Shown here one piece after another: positions 17,741-25,919 of a DNA stretch of 64,000 nucleotides (positions within the stretch are counted from its first letter, which is position 1; the number at the start of each line of letters is the position of its first letter). This DNA is from Alterisphingorhabdus sp051668705 (lineage in GTDB: Bacteria > Pseudomonadota > Alphaproteobacteria > Sphingomonadales > Sphingomonadaceae). The stretch is from NCBI RefSeq assembly GCF_051668705.1, contig NZ_CP196351.1:744001-808000 (forward strand). The letters are read 5' to 3'. The notes under the pieces were generated by a model, which did no database searches, was not told the origin of the DNA, and worked only from the letters and a program-made list of their open reading frames with translations. Position numbers and translations under genes: made by a program.

Positions 17741-19057
17741 TTATTCGATAACTCGCCCACGGATCATTACAAAATCTACCTTTTCCAAAGTCTCAACCGA
17801 CTCAAGCGGGTTGCCTTGAACAGCGATAATATCAGCGGAATAGCCGACTTCGATTTTGCCGATCTCATTCTCCAGACCCAATAGCTTTGCTGCTTCAGTG
17901 GTGGCGCTGGCCAATGCCTCGCGCGGCGTCATGCCTGCAAGCTCCACCAACAAGGCAAATTCTTCTGCATTGCGGCCATGTTCAAAAACACCTGCATCCG
18001 TGCCAAAAACGACCGGGATGCCGCGTGCACGGCTGCTATTTGCGGCCTTGCCAACTTCTTGCAATGTCGCGCGGATTTTGTCCTCAACCTGCGGTGTATA
18101 AATGCCCTTACCAAGCCGTTCTCTAATGCCGGTATACGCCATAAGGGTCGGCACACAGGCTGTTCCATTTGCCTGCATAACGTCCAGCGCAGCTTCATCA
18201 GCAAATGTGCAATGCTCAATAGAGCTGACACCGGCGCGTGCAGCACCCTCAATTCCGCGTGGGCCATGGGCGTGGGCCGCAACCTTCAGGCCCAGAGTTT
18301 TTGCTGTATCAACAATGGCTTTCATTTCTGCATCGGTAAAATGCTGGTCCAGACCGCGCGCCTGTTGACTTAAAACCCCGCCTGTCGCGGTGATCTTGAT
18401 AAGGTCTGCGCCATTTTTCGATGCTGTACGAACAACGGCTGCGCATTGAACCGGACCAGTACACGCAGAGCCATCATCCAACGCCGCATTCACTTCAGGC
18501 CGGAAACCCGAAATGTCACCATGGCCGCCGATAATGGCAATGGTTGATCCGCTGGACAGAATACGTGGCCCTACAATAAAACCTTCTTCGGTGCCGCGGC
18601 GCAGGACAAAGCCGACTTGCGGTGCAGAACCAAGATCGCGCACAGTGGTAAAGCCTGACAGAGCAGTGATGCGGGCATTTTTTGCGCCGACGACTACGCC
18701 CCACTCATCTGGTTCAACGGCCGCGCGCCAGAAATCTCCACCGGGGTCTCCAGAGAGGTGGACGTGAGAATCAATAAGACCAGGCAAGACCGTCAAGTTG
18801 CTAAGATCGATAATATCAGCCTCGCCATCGGGACGCTGCAAACCTGGAGTGACAGCAACGATGATGCCGTCTCGTACAGTTATTGTGGAAGGACCGGAGT
18901 TGCCGCTTTCTGCATTTGCGATCAGATCACCGGCCAGAATGACAGTGTCTTGTGCAAAAGCATTTGGAGAGATTGCGGTGCAAATAGCGATCGCACTGAA
19001 CATTGCATAGCGATATGCCCTGCGTATAAATGCTGAAACCTCGGCTATTTGCTGCAT
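17741..19057 (-). CDS. Secreted metal-dependent amidohydrolase
   Basis: A 438-residue amidohydrolase-superfamily enzyme with an N-terminal signal peptide ending AFAQ (about residue 36). Metal-binding motifs are in order: DSHVHL (near residue 100), IKITATGG with the likely carboxylated Lys, AAHAHG, SIEHCTF and FGTDAG. The arrangement matches the imidazolonepropionase-like group that includes Xaa-Pro/Xaa-Arg dipeptidases. It is probably periplasmic and hydrolyses a dipeptide or cyclic amide; the substrate is not deducible. It lies about 70 bases upstream of the 2OG oxygenase gene on the same strand, so they may share a transcript. Confidence 0.87.
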   Translation of the reverse strand: MQQIAEVSAFIRRAYRYAMFSAIAICTAISPNAFAQDTVILAGDLIANAESGNSGPSTITVRDGIIVAVTPGLQRPDGEADIIDLSNLTVLPGLIDSHVHLSGDPGGDFWRAAVEPDEWGVVVGAKNARITALSGFTTVRDLGSAPQVGFVLRRGTEEGFIVGPRILSSGSTIAIIGGHGDISGFRPEVNAALDDGSACTGPVQCAAVVRTASKNGADLIKITATGGVLSQQARGLDQHFTDAEMKAIVDTAKTLGLKVAAHAHGPRGIEGAARAGVSSIEHCTFADEAALDVMQANGTACVPTLMAYTGIRERLGKGIYTPQVEDKIRATLQEVGKAANSSRARGIPVVFGTDAGVFEHGRNAEEFALLVELAGMTPREALASATTEAAKLLGLENEIGKIEVGYSADIIAVQGNPLESVETLEKVDFVMIRGRVIE

Positions 19058-19185
19058 AACATTCTCTCCATTCCGGTTCGGCTGGTATCATGTACCAGTC
19101 GATGTCTGCAACGCAACCTATCCAAAACCTAGCGCATGACAAGCCATGATTGCATCAATCTTAAAGCTGGAAATGGGCAGAAAGC

Positions 19186-20526
19186 CTATTCATCAAGAAT
19201 GTGAATGACCAAGGGTTCCTGCAAAAGGCTGGGAGAGCCTGTCAGGCTTTGTATTGCAGTGTTGATGCAACGCTCTTCGCAAGCATGGGTGACAATGGCA
19301 ATTAACGCTTCATCACCGCTTCCTTTGTGCGTTTCGCTGCCAATACCGACATTTTGGATCAGGCTGGCAATGGATACATTCGCATCGCGCATCGCCGCCG
19401 TAATTTCGGCAAGCACGCCGGGCCTGTCAGCCACACGAAAGCGCACATAATTTTGCGCAATGCGGTGACCGGTCTCGGCGCGTCCGCAGTCATCCAGTTC
19501 GGTGACGGGCATTGCAAATGCAGCAAATGTCTCTCCGCGCGCAATGCTGATTAAGTCAGCCACCACAGCAGAGGCCGTTGGTTTGTCGCCAGCACCTGCG
19601 CCAGTAAACATCAAACGGCCGGAAAAATTGCCTTCGGCTACAACAGCATTTGTTGCGCCTTCAACGTCTGCAAGCGGATGACTCTCCGGCACCAGATAGG
19701 GATGTACCCTTTGGAACAAATTATTGCCGCCATCGGACATATCGCGTTCCGCGACGCCCAATAGGCGGATGCGATAGCCAAGGTTTTTCGCTTGCAAAAT
19801 ATCGGTTGCGGTAATGGAGCGTATCCCTTGAATAGCGATGCCATCAAGGTCGAGCCGGGCCGCGAATGCCAAGCTGCTCAATATGGCCAGCTTATGCGCC
19901 GCATCAACACCATCAATATCAAAGCTGGGATCTGCTTCGGCATAACCAATTTGCTGTGCTTCGGCGAGAACGGCGTCAAATTCAGCGCCAGTCTCTTCCA
20001 TATTGGAGAGGATATAATTGCTCGTGCCGTTCAAAATACCATATAGGCGCTCCATGCGATTGGCCGCAGCACCTTCACGAACGCCCTTAATGGCGGGAAT
20101 GCCGCCAGCCACTGCGGCTTCATAATGGAAAGTCGTAGCATTTTCTTCGGCCAGAGCGGCCAGCTCCATGCCATGTTCGGCCACCATAGCCTTATTAGCA
20201 GTAACCAATGCTTTGCCGGATGAGAGTGCTTTGCGTGCTAATGTTAAAGCAGGACCATCGGCACCGCCAATAAGTTCAACAATAATATCCAGCTCATCAT
20301 CTTCGGTCATGGCCATCATATCATCGACCCAGTTATAGGGTGCGAGATCGACACCGCGGTCCTTATTGCGGTCACGCGCAGTAATTGTCTTGATATGGAG
20401 ATCACATCCAGAGCGGCGCGATATAAGCGCAGCATTTTCTGTTAAAAGGCGAATGACCCCCGTGCCAACGGTGCCGAGTCCGATCAGGCCAATGTTAAGG
20501 CTGGTTTTTTTGTCTGTATTGCTCAT
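19186..20526 (-). CDS. hom: Homoserine dehydrogenase
   Basis: A 446-residue monofunctional homoserine dehydrogenase that reduces aspartate semialdehyde to homoserine on the threonine/methionine path. The N-terminal Rossmann motif GLIGLGTVGTGV binds NAD(P)H. The catalytic domain contains NGTSNYIL and the EADPSFDIDGVDAAHK segment with the conserved Asp and Lys. A C-terminal ACT domain (from about residue 360; DRPGVLAEI) suggests feedback control by threonine. The ATG at 20526 has GGAAAG upstream. No other pathway gene adjoins it. Confidence 0.96.
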   Translation of the reverse strand: MSNTDKKTSLNIGLIGLGTVGTGVIRLLTENAALISRRSGCDLHIKTITARDRNKDRGVDLAPYNWVDDMMAMTEDDELDIIVELIGGADGPALTLARKALSSGKALVTANKAMVAEHGMELAALAEENATTFHYEAAVAGGIPAIKGVREGAAANRMERLYGILNGTSNYILSNMEETGAEFDAVLAEAQQIGYAEADPSFDIDGVDAAHKLAILSSLAFAARLDLDGIAIQGIRSITATDILQAKNLGYRIRLLGVAERDMSDGGNNLFQRVHPYLVPESHPLADVEGATNAVVAEGNFSGRLMFTGAGAGDKPTASAVVADLISIARGETFAAFAMPVTELDDCGRAETGHRIAQNYVRFRVADRPGVLAEITAAMRDANVSIASLIQNVGIGSETHKGSGDEALIAIVTHACEERCINTAIQSLTGSPSLLQEPLVIHILDE

Positions 20527-20666
20527 AAACTTTCCATAATCCAATGCGGCATCATTGCCAGCATAAAGATAAAGTCATAATAGCTTTGTCTGATCCCTAC
20601 TTAAACAGTGCGATAGACTTATTGGCCTGATAAATCTGGTCCGCTGCGGAATAAAGAAAGCCCATT

Positions 20667-21473
20667 ATGTCCCAACAGGAAAACGCCCCGACAATCTTGG
20701 TACTGGCCGGCAAAAGAGATGGCCGTCTCGATCCGCTTGCTGAAAAGGCCGGAGTATCTCACAAATGCAGGGTGCCCATTCAGGGCAAGCCTTTGTTGGT
20801 ATGGGTTTTGGAAGCTGTTCGCGAGGCCTGGGCAAACAATCAGATTTTGATTTCCATTCACGATGCAGAAGTCATTTCCGATTTGCCGATTGTGCAAGAG
20901 CTTATCGCTGCAGGTAGGTTGAAGATATGCCAGGCCCGTTCTGGAATAGTGGAAAGTCTGGAAGAGGCTATCCGTCAAGCGGATAAGGCTTATCCATTGC
21001 TCATCACAACGGGCGATAATGTTATCATTACACCGGAAGCTCTGCGCGCTGTGCATCAAACGGCTCAGGAAAAAAATGCTGAGGCAATATTCGGTATCGC
21101 CAAGCGAGAAGATATATTGGCTGCGCACCCGCGTGCTCAAACTCGCTTTTATGAATTCTCTGATATCGCCATTGCCAATTGTAATAGCTATTGGCTGGGC
21201 AGCGAAAAGGCATTGCAGGCGGCAGAAGCGTTTCGCGGCGGAGGCCAGTTCATTAAGACCAAGGGCGCCATCGCCAAAGCGTTCGGTATTATCAATCTCA
21301 TCCGGTTTCGTCTTAAATGGTGGAGTTTCGACCAGATGCTGGATGCACTTTCACGCCGCTTTGGAGTCAAAATTTCTGCGCATATTTTCGATGAAGGTGC
21401 ATATGCCGTCGATGTCGATAACCAACTGACATATGACATTTCGGAAATATTGCTGAAAGAGCGCAAACTCTAA
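20667..21473 (+). CDS. NTP transferase domain protein (MobA-like)
   Basis: A 268-residue protein with a GT-A nucleotidyltransferase fold. The start VLAGKRDGRLDPLA resembles the nucleotide-binding loop of MobA/CofC-type enzymes, with KCRVPIQGKPLLVWVLEAV as the second substrate-binding element. TTGDNVI matches the metal-binding Asp region. It is longer than MobA and lacks a clear pathway partner; the neighbours are hom and a secreted hypothetical. It could attach a nucleotide to a sugar, cofactor or alditol phosphate. The function beyond nucleotidyl transfer is unresolved. It has an AT-rich leader and a plausible ATG at 20667. Confidence 0.8.
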   Translation: MSQQENAPTILVLAGKRDGRLDPLAEKAGVSHKCRVPIQGKPLLVWVLEAVREAWANNQILISIHDAEVISDLPIVQELIAAGRLKICQARSGIVESLEEAIRQADKAYPLLITTGDNVIITPEALRAVHQTAQEKNAEAIFGIAKREDILAAHPRAQTRFYEFSDIAIANCNSYWLGSEKALQAAEAFRGGGQFIKTKGAIAKAFGIINLIRFRLKWWSFDQMLDALSRRFGVKISAHIFDEGAYAVDVDNQLTYDISEILLKERKL

Positions 21474-21491
21474 AAGTCTGCCCGCCCTATC

Positions 21492-22322
21492 TTATCTACA
21501 GGGCCCCAATTCACGCATCACCAGCGCATAATCCTGACGTGCGATATTATCCGCACTGCTATTAGCGGAATATAATGCTTCGCGCGGAAGGGATTTGGGC
21601 AAGCCGCACGCTAGACGGTACCATAGCAATGTATCGCGAGCGGGTCTGGTGGCCGCTGCATCGACAATTTCTGTTAGGGAGATGGCCCAACTCGGCTTAA
21701 TGCCGGGACGGCGTATAACGGAAATCGATATAGGCGCATTATTTTCAGTGTTAAGAAATATCTGGGTTTCGCCTTCGCCTTCTAAGTTGCCCGGCACATG
21801 GAAAACCTCTCTGATGCCGGTCAGGGCGGGTGGGCTATCCACCGCAAGCAATTCACGCGCGATAGATCGTATTCCGTTTTCGCGTGAGGGCGACCATGTC
21901 AATTGCGCATCAATGCCGTTCAGTTGCACCTCATTTGCTCTTTGAGCGTTACGATTAGCGAAAATTATAAAACGCTGTTTCTTGATTTTCGGGGCCTTGC
22001 CCTTTGCGGTTAGAGGTAAGTCTACAAGGTAACGAATCGAGCCTGGAAGACCGCCTTCACCGCTAATCAAATTGAGAACATCTGCCTCAACATATAATCT
22101 GACATAGCCATTTGCTAAACCTAGAGCGCGCTCAATGGGAACTTTAATGGCTTTTCGTACCTGTATAGAGGCAATAATTTCTGAGTCATCAGCCAAGCCG
22201 ACCAAACGCACATATTCATTAGATTGATTCGCTGCACTTATTACATTGGATTGTACGGCAGTTGACTGATTCGGTGAGAAAAAAACGGCTGCTAATAAAG
22301 CCAAAATGACAGCAAATCTCAT
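21492..22322 (-). CDS. Secreted hypothetical protein
   Basis: A 276-residue protein with a cleavable signal peptide (hydrophobic residues 3-14, probable cleavage after the Ser/Ala-rich STAV region). The mature part is mostly beta-rich by appearance, with a segment SLTEIVDAAATRPARDTLLWYRLACGLP near residues 215-245 and a C-terminal Cys pair (one in ACGLP, one at the end in GPCR) that could form a disulfide. I do not recognise an enzymatic motif. The protein is probably periplasmic. ATG 22322 is preferred because it begins the hydrophobic signal; 22346 is an alternative. It is divergent from tonB across about 290 bases. Confidence 0.75.
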   Translation of the reverse strand: MRFAVILALLAAVFFSPNQSTAVQSNVISAANQSNEYVRLVGLADDSEIIASIQVRKAIKVPIERALGLANGYVRLYVEADVLNLISGEGGLPGSIRYLVDLPLTAKGKAPKIKKQRFIIFANRNAQRANEVQLNGIDAQLTWSPSRENGIRSIARELLAVDSPPALTGIREVFHVPGNLEGEGETQIFLNTENNAPISISVIRRPGIKPSWAISLTEIVDAAATRPARDTLLWYRLACGLPKSLPREALYSANSSADNIARQDYALVMRELGPCR

Positions 22323-22608
22323 TATTCTTGCCCTTTTTTTTAACATCAAAAGTCGCGCTGTACGGCGCAGAAATGGTTACTAGGCCTTTAATCCCCAATG
22401 AATAAGCGAAAAATATTTGCCTGTACCAAGCCTAGCCGTTAGAACCGTCAGCGGTAACAGGAAAAGATAAAAATGCTTGGCAATGAGCAATAATCACTGC
22501 CATTATGATATAAAGTTACAAAATTGCCTCATGGGGTAAGGTGAATAACCAAATCCGATGAATCGTAATTTTGCGTGTTGAACACTGGGTTAAGGAGTGC
22601 TTTTCTGC

Positions 22609-23298
22609 ATGTCATATGTAGATCAGGATATGACCGGCAACAGGATCGTTTCGGCGGTCGTAACAGCCATTGTCATGGTCGCGCTAGGTTGGGGACTAAT
22701 TATCGCGTTGAATCGCGATTTTGTCCGAGAGGTCCTTGAAGATACTGAGCTGATTGAAATCGTCGAGGACGAGCCAGAGCCAGAACCAGAACCGGATGAA
22801 CCGCCTCCAGAGCCAGAAAAGCAGGCTGAGCCGCCGCCAATTGTTGCGCCTCCGCCGCCAATTCAGTTTAATACACCGCCGCCGCCAGTGCGGACTCAGG
22901 TTGAGGAGCCTAAGAATCCTGTGCGGACGGTAACGGCTGCACCAGTGGAAGATCCGGGCACAGCGCCTGAGCCACCACCACCGCCACCTCCACCGCCGCC
23001 TCAGCGCGCTAATCCTGAGCCGCGTGGCAATCCCGGTCGTTGGGCTAACTCTAACGATTATCCATCACGTGCACTTCGTGAAGAACGCGAAGGCACTACA
23101 CGCTTTCGTGTTGTCGTTAATACTAAAGGCCGCGTCGATAGCTGTACTGTAGTTAGTTCTAGCGGTCATAATGATCTTGATGAGGCGACGTGTAAGAATA
23201 TTCAGCGGCGTGCGCGTTTCCGTCCAGCATTGGATAGCAATGGCAACCCCATGCAAGGTACATGGTCAAACGCAGTTCGCTGGCAGATACCGCGTTAA
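22609..23298 (+). CDS. tonB: TonB energy-transducing protein
   Basis: A 229-residue inner-membrane protein that spans the periplasm and energises outer-membrane receptors. It has one N-terminal membrane segment (residues about 13-34), then a long acidic/proline-rich linker (EPEPEPEP, PPPPPPPPP) and a C-terminal TonB domain from about residue 140 (NPGRWANSNDYPSRAL, FRVVVNTKGRVDSC). The ATG at 22609 has AAGGAG 11 bases upstream. An in-frame GTG at 22597 overlaps that site and is unlikely. The gene heads a tonB-exbB-exbD-exbD run with short gaps, so it is probably one operon powered by proton motive force. Confidence 0.93.
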   Translation: MSYVDQDMTGNRIVSAVVTAIVMVALGWGLIIALNRDFVREVLEDTELIEIVEDEPEPEPEPDEPPPEPEKQAEPPPIVAPPPPIQFNTPPPPVRTQVEEPKNPVRTVTAAPVEDPGTAPEPPPPPPPPPPQRANPEPRGNPGRWANSNDYPSRALREEREGTTRFRVVVNTKGRVDSCTVVSSSGHNDLDEATCKNIQRRARFRPALDSNGNPMQGTWSNAVRWQIPR

Positions 23299-23354
23299 TA
23301 ACAATTTTAAGCATTATTTGCCGCATGGCAGTCTATTTTGAAGAGGAAACAATC

Positions 23355-24128
23355 ATGTTTTTAGAAATTTTAACACTCACTGAAAGTGCTGTTCCAGAGT
23401 CTAGCTTTGGCTTCTGGTCTGCAATGGAAGAAGGCGGCCCTGTTGCTTGGACAACGGCTGGCATTCTTGCAATTATGCTGTTCTTCTCAATCTACATTTT
23501 GATCGTGAAAATTTTTGAGCAAAATAAAGTTTTGAAACAAGCCAAGGACGTACGCCGTACATTTTGGCGTGCCAGCAGCTTGAAAGAAGGCACTGCTAAA
23601 CTTGAAAAAGATACTGCTTACAAGCAAATCGTTGATGATGCTGTTAAAGCTGAAGACGAGCATGGCCGTTTGAAAGATCCAATGGAAGCACATGATTGGA
23701 TGCATGGTTCTTTGAGCCGTTCAGAAGACATGATCAATGCCAAATTGGCTGGTGGTCTTCCATTCCTTGCAACCGTCGGTGCTACCGCTCCTTTTATCGG
23801 TTTGTTTGGTACAGTGGTTGGTATCTACAACGCACTATTGAAAATTGGTGCCAAGGGCTCTGCGGCTATTGGCGACGTGGCCGGTCCTGTTGGTGAAGCG
23901 CTTATCATGACCGCCTTTGGTCTGTTGGTGGCTGTTCCTGCCGTTCTGGCTTATAACTGGCTGCAAGCGCGTAACAAGCGTATCGCAGAAGGTCTGCACT
24001 CTTTCTCTACAGATGTTTTGGCTTTCATCGCATCTGACGGTGCGGTTAAGCCTGCTGCTCCTGCAGCAGCGCCAGCCAAAGCTGCACCTGCGAAAAAAGC
24101 ACCTGCTGCAGCTCCTGTGAAAAAATAA
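23355..24128 (+). CDS. exbB: ExbB-type proton channel (MotA/TolQ/ExbB family)
   Basis: A 257-residue MotA/TolQ/ExbB-family inner-membrane protein with three membrane segments (about residues 25-48, 135-160 and 175-200). The family core GGLPFLATVGATAPFIGLFGTVVGI and the third helix with TAFGLLVAVPAVLAYNW are present. ExbB pentamers surround ExbD to form the proton-driven motor of TonB. The C-terminus is an unusual Ala/Pro/Lys tail (about 25 residues). ATG 23355 is preferred (GAGGAAAC just upstream) over one inside tonB at 23262. It lies 57 bases after tonB and 79 before the first exbD. Confidence 0.93.
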   Translation: MFLEILTLTESAVPESSFGFWSAMEEGGPVAWTTAGILAIMLFFSIYILIVKIFEQNKVLKQAKDVRRTFWRASSLKEGTAKLEKDTAYKQIVDDAVKAEDEHGRLKDPMEAHDWMHGSLSRSEDMINAKLAGGLPFLATVGATAPFIGLFGTVVGIYNALLKIGAKGSAAIGDVAGPVGEALIMTAFGLLVAVPAVLAYNWLQARNKRIAEGLHSFSTDVLAFIASDGAVKPAAPAAAPAKAAPAKKAPAAAPVKK

Positions 24129-24206
24129 GTCCTTAGGGTGACGATCACATGGTTGTCACCCAACTGACTTTATCAAAGAATATTTGGCCAGATTTAGGAT
24201 TATATT

Positions 24207-24728
24207 ATGGCAGTTAGTACTGGAGGCGGTGGCGGAGATACGCCGATGTCAGACATCAACACGACCCCGCTTGTGGACGTCATGTTGGTTTTGCTCATCA
24301 TCTTTCTCATTGCGATTCCTGTCGCGATTCAGACGATTGAAAATCTGCAATTACCAGATCAGGAATTTATTCCGAATGAAACCAAGGCTGAAGACGTTTT
24401 GCTTTCCGTTACGGCGACTGACTCTGCAGGATTGAGCCCCGGCGATGCGGGATATACACGAGCTAGCCAAAGTGGTGAATGCCGTGTTTATAGAAATGTG
24501 ACGCCAATTTCATCTACAGAGCTGCAAGATTTTGCTACGCAATATATCGAAGATTTCGTGGAACAGCGCGGGGGCGTCGATAAAATCGCCCCTGAAGATA
24601 TCCCTGAAGCGCATATACGTGCTGATGTGAATACGCCTTTTCGTTGTATCGGCGGTACAATGTATGTGATGCAAATTTCAGGCTTCCCTAAAGTTGGCTT
24701 CATCGCTGACCCAAGCGGAAGTCTATAA
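24207..24728 (+). CDS. exbD: ExbD-type biopolymer transport protein, paralogue 1
   Basis: A 173-residue ExbD/TolR-family protein. The N-terminal motif MSDINTTPLVDVMLVLLIIF contains the membrane-embedded Asp in LVDVM that carries protons. A single membrane segment (about residues 22-43) precedes a periplasmic domain. This periplasmic domain is longer than in the next two paralogues and has two Cys (in GECRVY and FRCIGG) that might form a disulfide. It ends in the typical FPKVGFIADP. It probably works with ExbB in the TonB motor. The TonB operon continues to the second exbD. Confidence 0.92.
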   Translation: MAVSTGGGGGDTPMSDINTTPLVDVMLVLLIIFLIAIPVAIQTIENLQLPDQEFIPNETKAEDVLLSVTATDSAGLSPGDAGYTRASQSGECRVYRNVTPISSTELQDFATQYIEDFVEQRGGVDKIAPEDIPEAHIRADVNTPFRCIGGTMYVMQISGFPKVGFIADPSGSL

Positions 24729-24780
24729 GCGCTAATATTTTCCGGCGTATTATCGCCGCGATGTTAAAGGAGAGCCTGTC

Positions 24781-25221
24781 ATGGCTATGAGTGGTGGTAA
24801 GGACGATGGTAGTCCTATGATGGAAATGAACACAACGCCATTGATTGACGTTATGCTCGTTTTGCTGATCATGTTTATTATTACAATCCCGCCGCAAATG
24901 CATGCAATTAAGCTGGATTTGCCGCAACCTGACCCGACCGTGACGACTCCTCCTGTTGATCCGGTGCGGAACAAATTGTTGGTTGAACCTGATGATCGTC
25001 TGCTTTGGAACGGTGAGCAGATAAATCTACAGCAATTGAACAATCTTTTGCTACAGTCAGCTGCGGCTGCGGAGGAGCCTGAAACGCAGTTTCAACCCCA
25101 TCCGATAGCGCGTTATGAACGGGTAAACCAAGTATTGAAGCTCGTAAAAGACTCGAAAATTACCAAATTTGGTTTTGTTGGTAATGAACAACATAGAGTG
25201 TTTGCAAAAGCGGGTGGCTGA
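24781..25221 (+). CDS. exbD: ExbD-type biopolymer transport protein, paralogue 2
   Basis: A 146-residue ExbD/TolR protein with the N-terminal signature MNTTPLIDVMLVLLIMFI and the proton-relay Asp in LIDVM. There is one membrane helix (about residues 20-40), a proline-rich linker (QPDPTVTTPPVDP) and a short periplasmic domain ending ITKFGFVGNEQH. It starts 52 bases after paralogue 1 with AAAGGAGAG upstream. A strong terminator hairpin follows at 25243-25278, which makes this the probable last gene of the tonB operon. Paired, non-identical ExbD proteins are known from xanthomonads and sphingomonads. Confidence 0.92.
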   Translation: MAMSGGKDDGSPMMEMNTTPLIDVMLVLLIMFIITIPPQMHAIKLDLPQPDPTVTTPPVDPVRNKLLVEPDDRLLWNGEQINLQQLNNLLLQSAAAAEEPETQFQPHPIARYERVNQVLKLVKDSKITKFGFVGNEQHRVFAKAGG

Positions 25222-25242
25222 TCACGCTTTCCGAACAAATTC

Positions 25243-25278
25243 AAAAGGGGCCGCACCATATGGTTGTGGCCCTTTTTC
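25243..25278 (+). terminator. Rho-independent terminator after exbD paralogue 2
   Basis: A hairpin pairs AAAAGGGGCCGCACCA with GGTTGTGGCCCTTTTT around a short TAT loop, allowing G-U pairs, and is followed by TTTCTTT. It ends the tonB-exbB-exbD-exbD run and separates it from the third exbD. Confidence 0.8.
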
Positions 25279-25433
25279 TTTGCCCCTGCCAAAAATGACC
25301 ACTGCCTATAATTATGCGATCATAACTTTCCGCCTAGGTGACCACATTGCCATTTGGATATATTCGTTGCGTCTTGAATATAATAATATATCATAGCGAT
25401 TAGGCAGAGTATTCTTGTATGATGGGGAGGGAC

Positions 25434-25910
25434 ATGTCTTACAGAGTGACTGGGCTTGGCAAGCATGTCTCTTTTGGTTCTTCACAAAGGCAAGCCATCT
25501 CACAAGATGATTATATGTCTCAGCTGAATACAACGCCGCTGATCGACGTTATGCTTGTTCTGCTCATCATGATTATCGTGAGCACACAGCCAAATATGCA
25601 TGTCATGTTGCTAGACACCAATACTGAATATGGTCTGGACGAATTCGAGCGTCATCTGCTGCCGGTTAATAGGATTAGCTTACAGGCAAATGATACTATA
25701 TTTTGGAATGATATTCCTGTTACAGCGGAGCAGCTCGATGAGCTGCTAATGAGTGTGAGTAAACAAGCTATCCAACCCGAAATCCAAGTTTCACCTACGC
25801 CAGCGGCGCGATATGAACTGTTCAGCCGTGTTCTAAAGTCAGTACAAGCCGCCAAGCTGACTAGGTTCGGCATTGTTGGTAATGAAAGCTACCACCATTT
25901 TGCTCGCTAG
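25434..25910 (+). CDS. exbD: ExbD-type biopolymer transport protein, paralogue 3
   Basis: A 158-residue ExbD/TolR protein lying beyond the terminator and so probably transcribed on its own. Its signature is MSQLNTTPLIDVMLVLLIMI with the proton-relay Asp. The N-terminal cytoplasmic extension is about 25 residues, longer than in the other paralogues. The periplasmic domain ends LTRFGIVGNESYH, close to paralogue 2, which suggests duplication from it. ATG 25434 has GGGGAGGGAC immediately upstream; ATG 25419 is an alternative. It converges on the ABC exporter gene with a 9-base gap. Confidence 0.88.
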   Translation: MSYRVTGLGKHVSFGSSQRQAISQDDYMSQLNTTPLIDVMLVLLIMIIVSTQPNMHVMLLDTNTEYGLDEFERHLLPVNRISLQANDTIFWNDIPVTAEQLDELLMSVSKQAIQPEIQVSPTPAARYELFSRVLKSVQAAKLTRFGIVGNESYHHFAR

Positions 25911-25919
25911 AATGAAAAT

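Noticed and set aside
22323..22608. Riboswitch or iron-regulatory box before tonB
   Set aside because: No recognisable cobalamin-box or Fur-like palindrome could be read in the region.
22740..23010. Repeated CCGCC/CCAGAG tracts in tonB as a DNA repeat element
   Set aside because: They encode the Pro/Glu linker normal for TonB.
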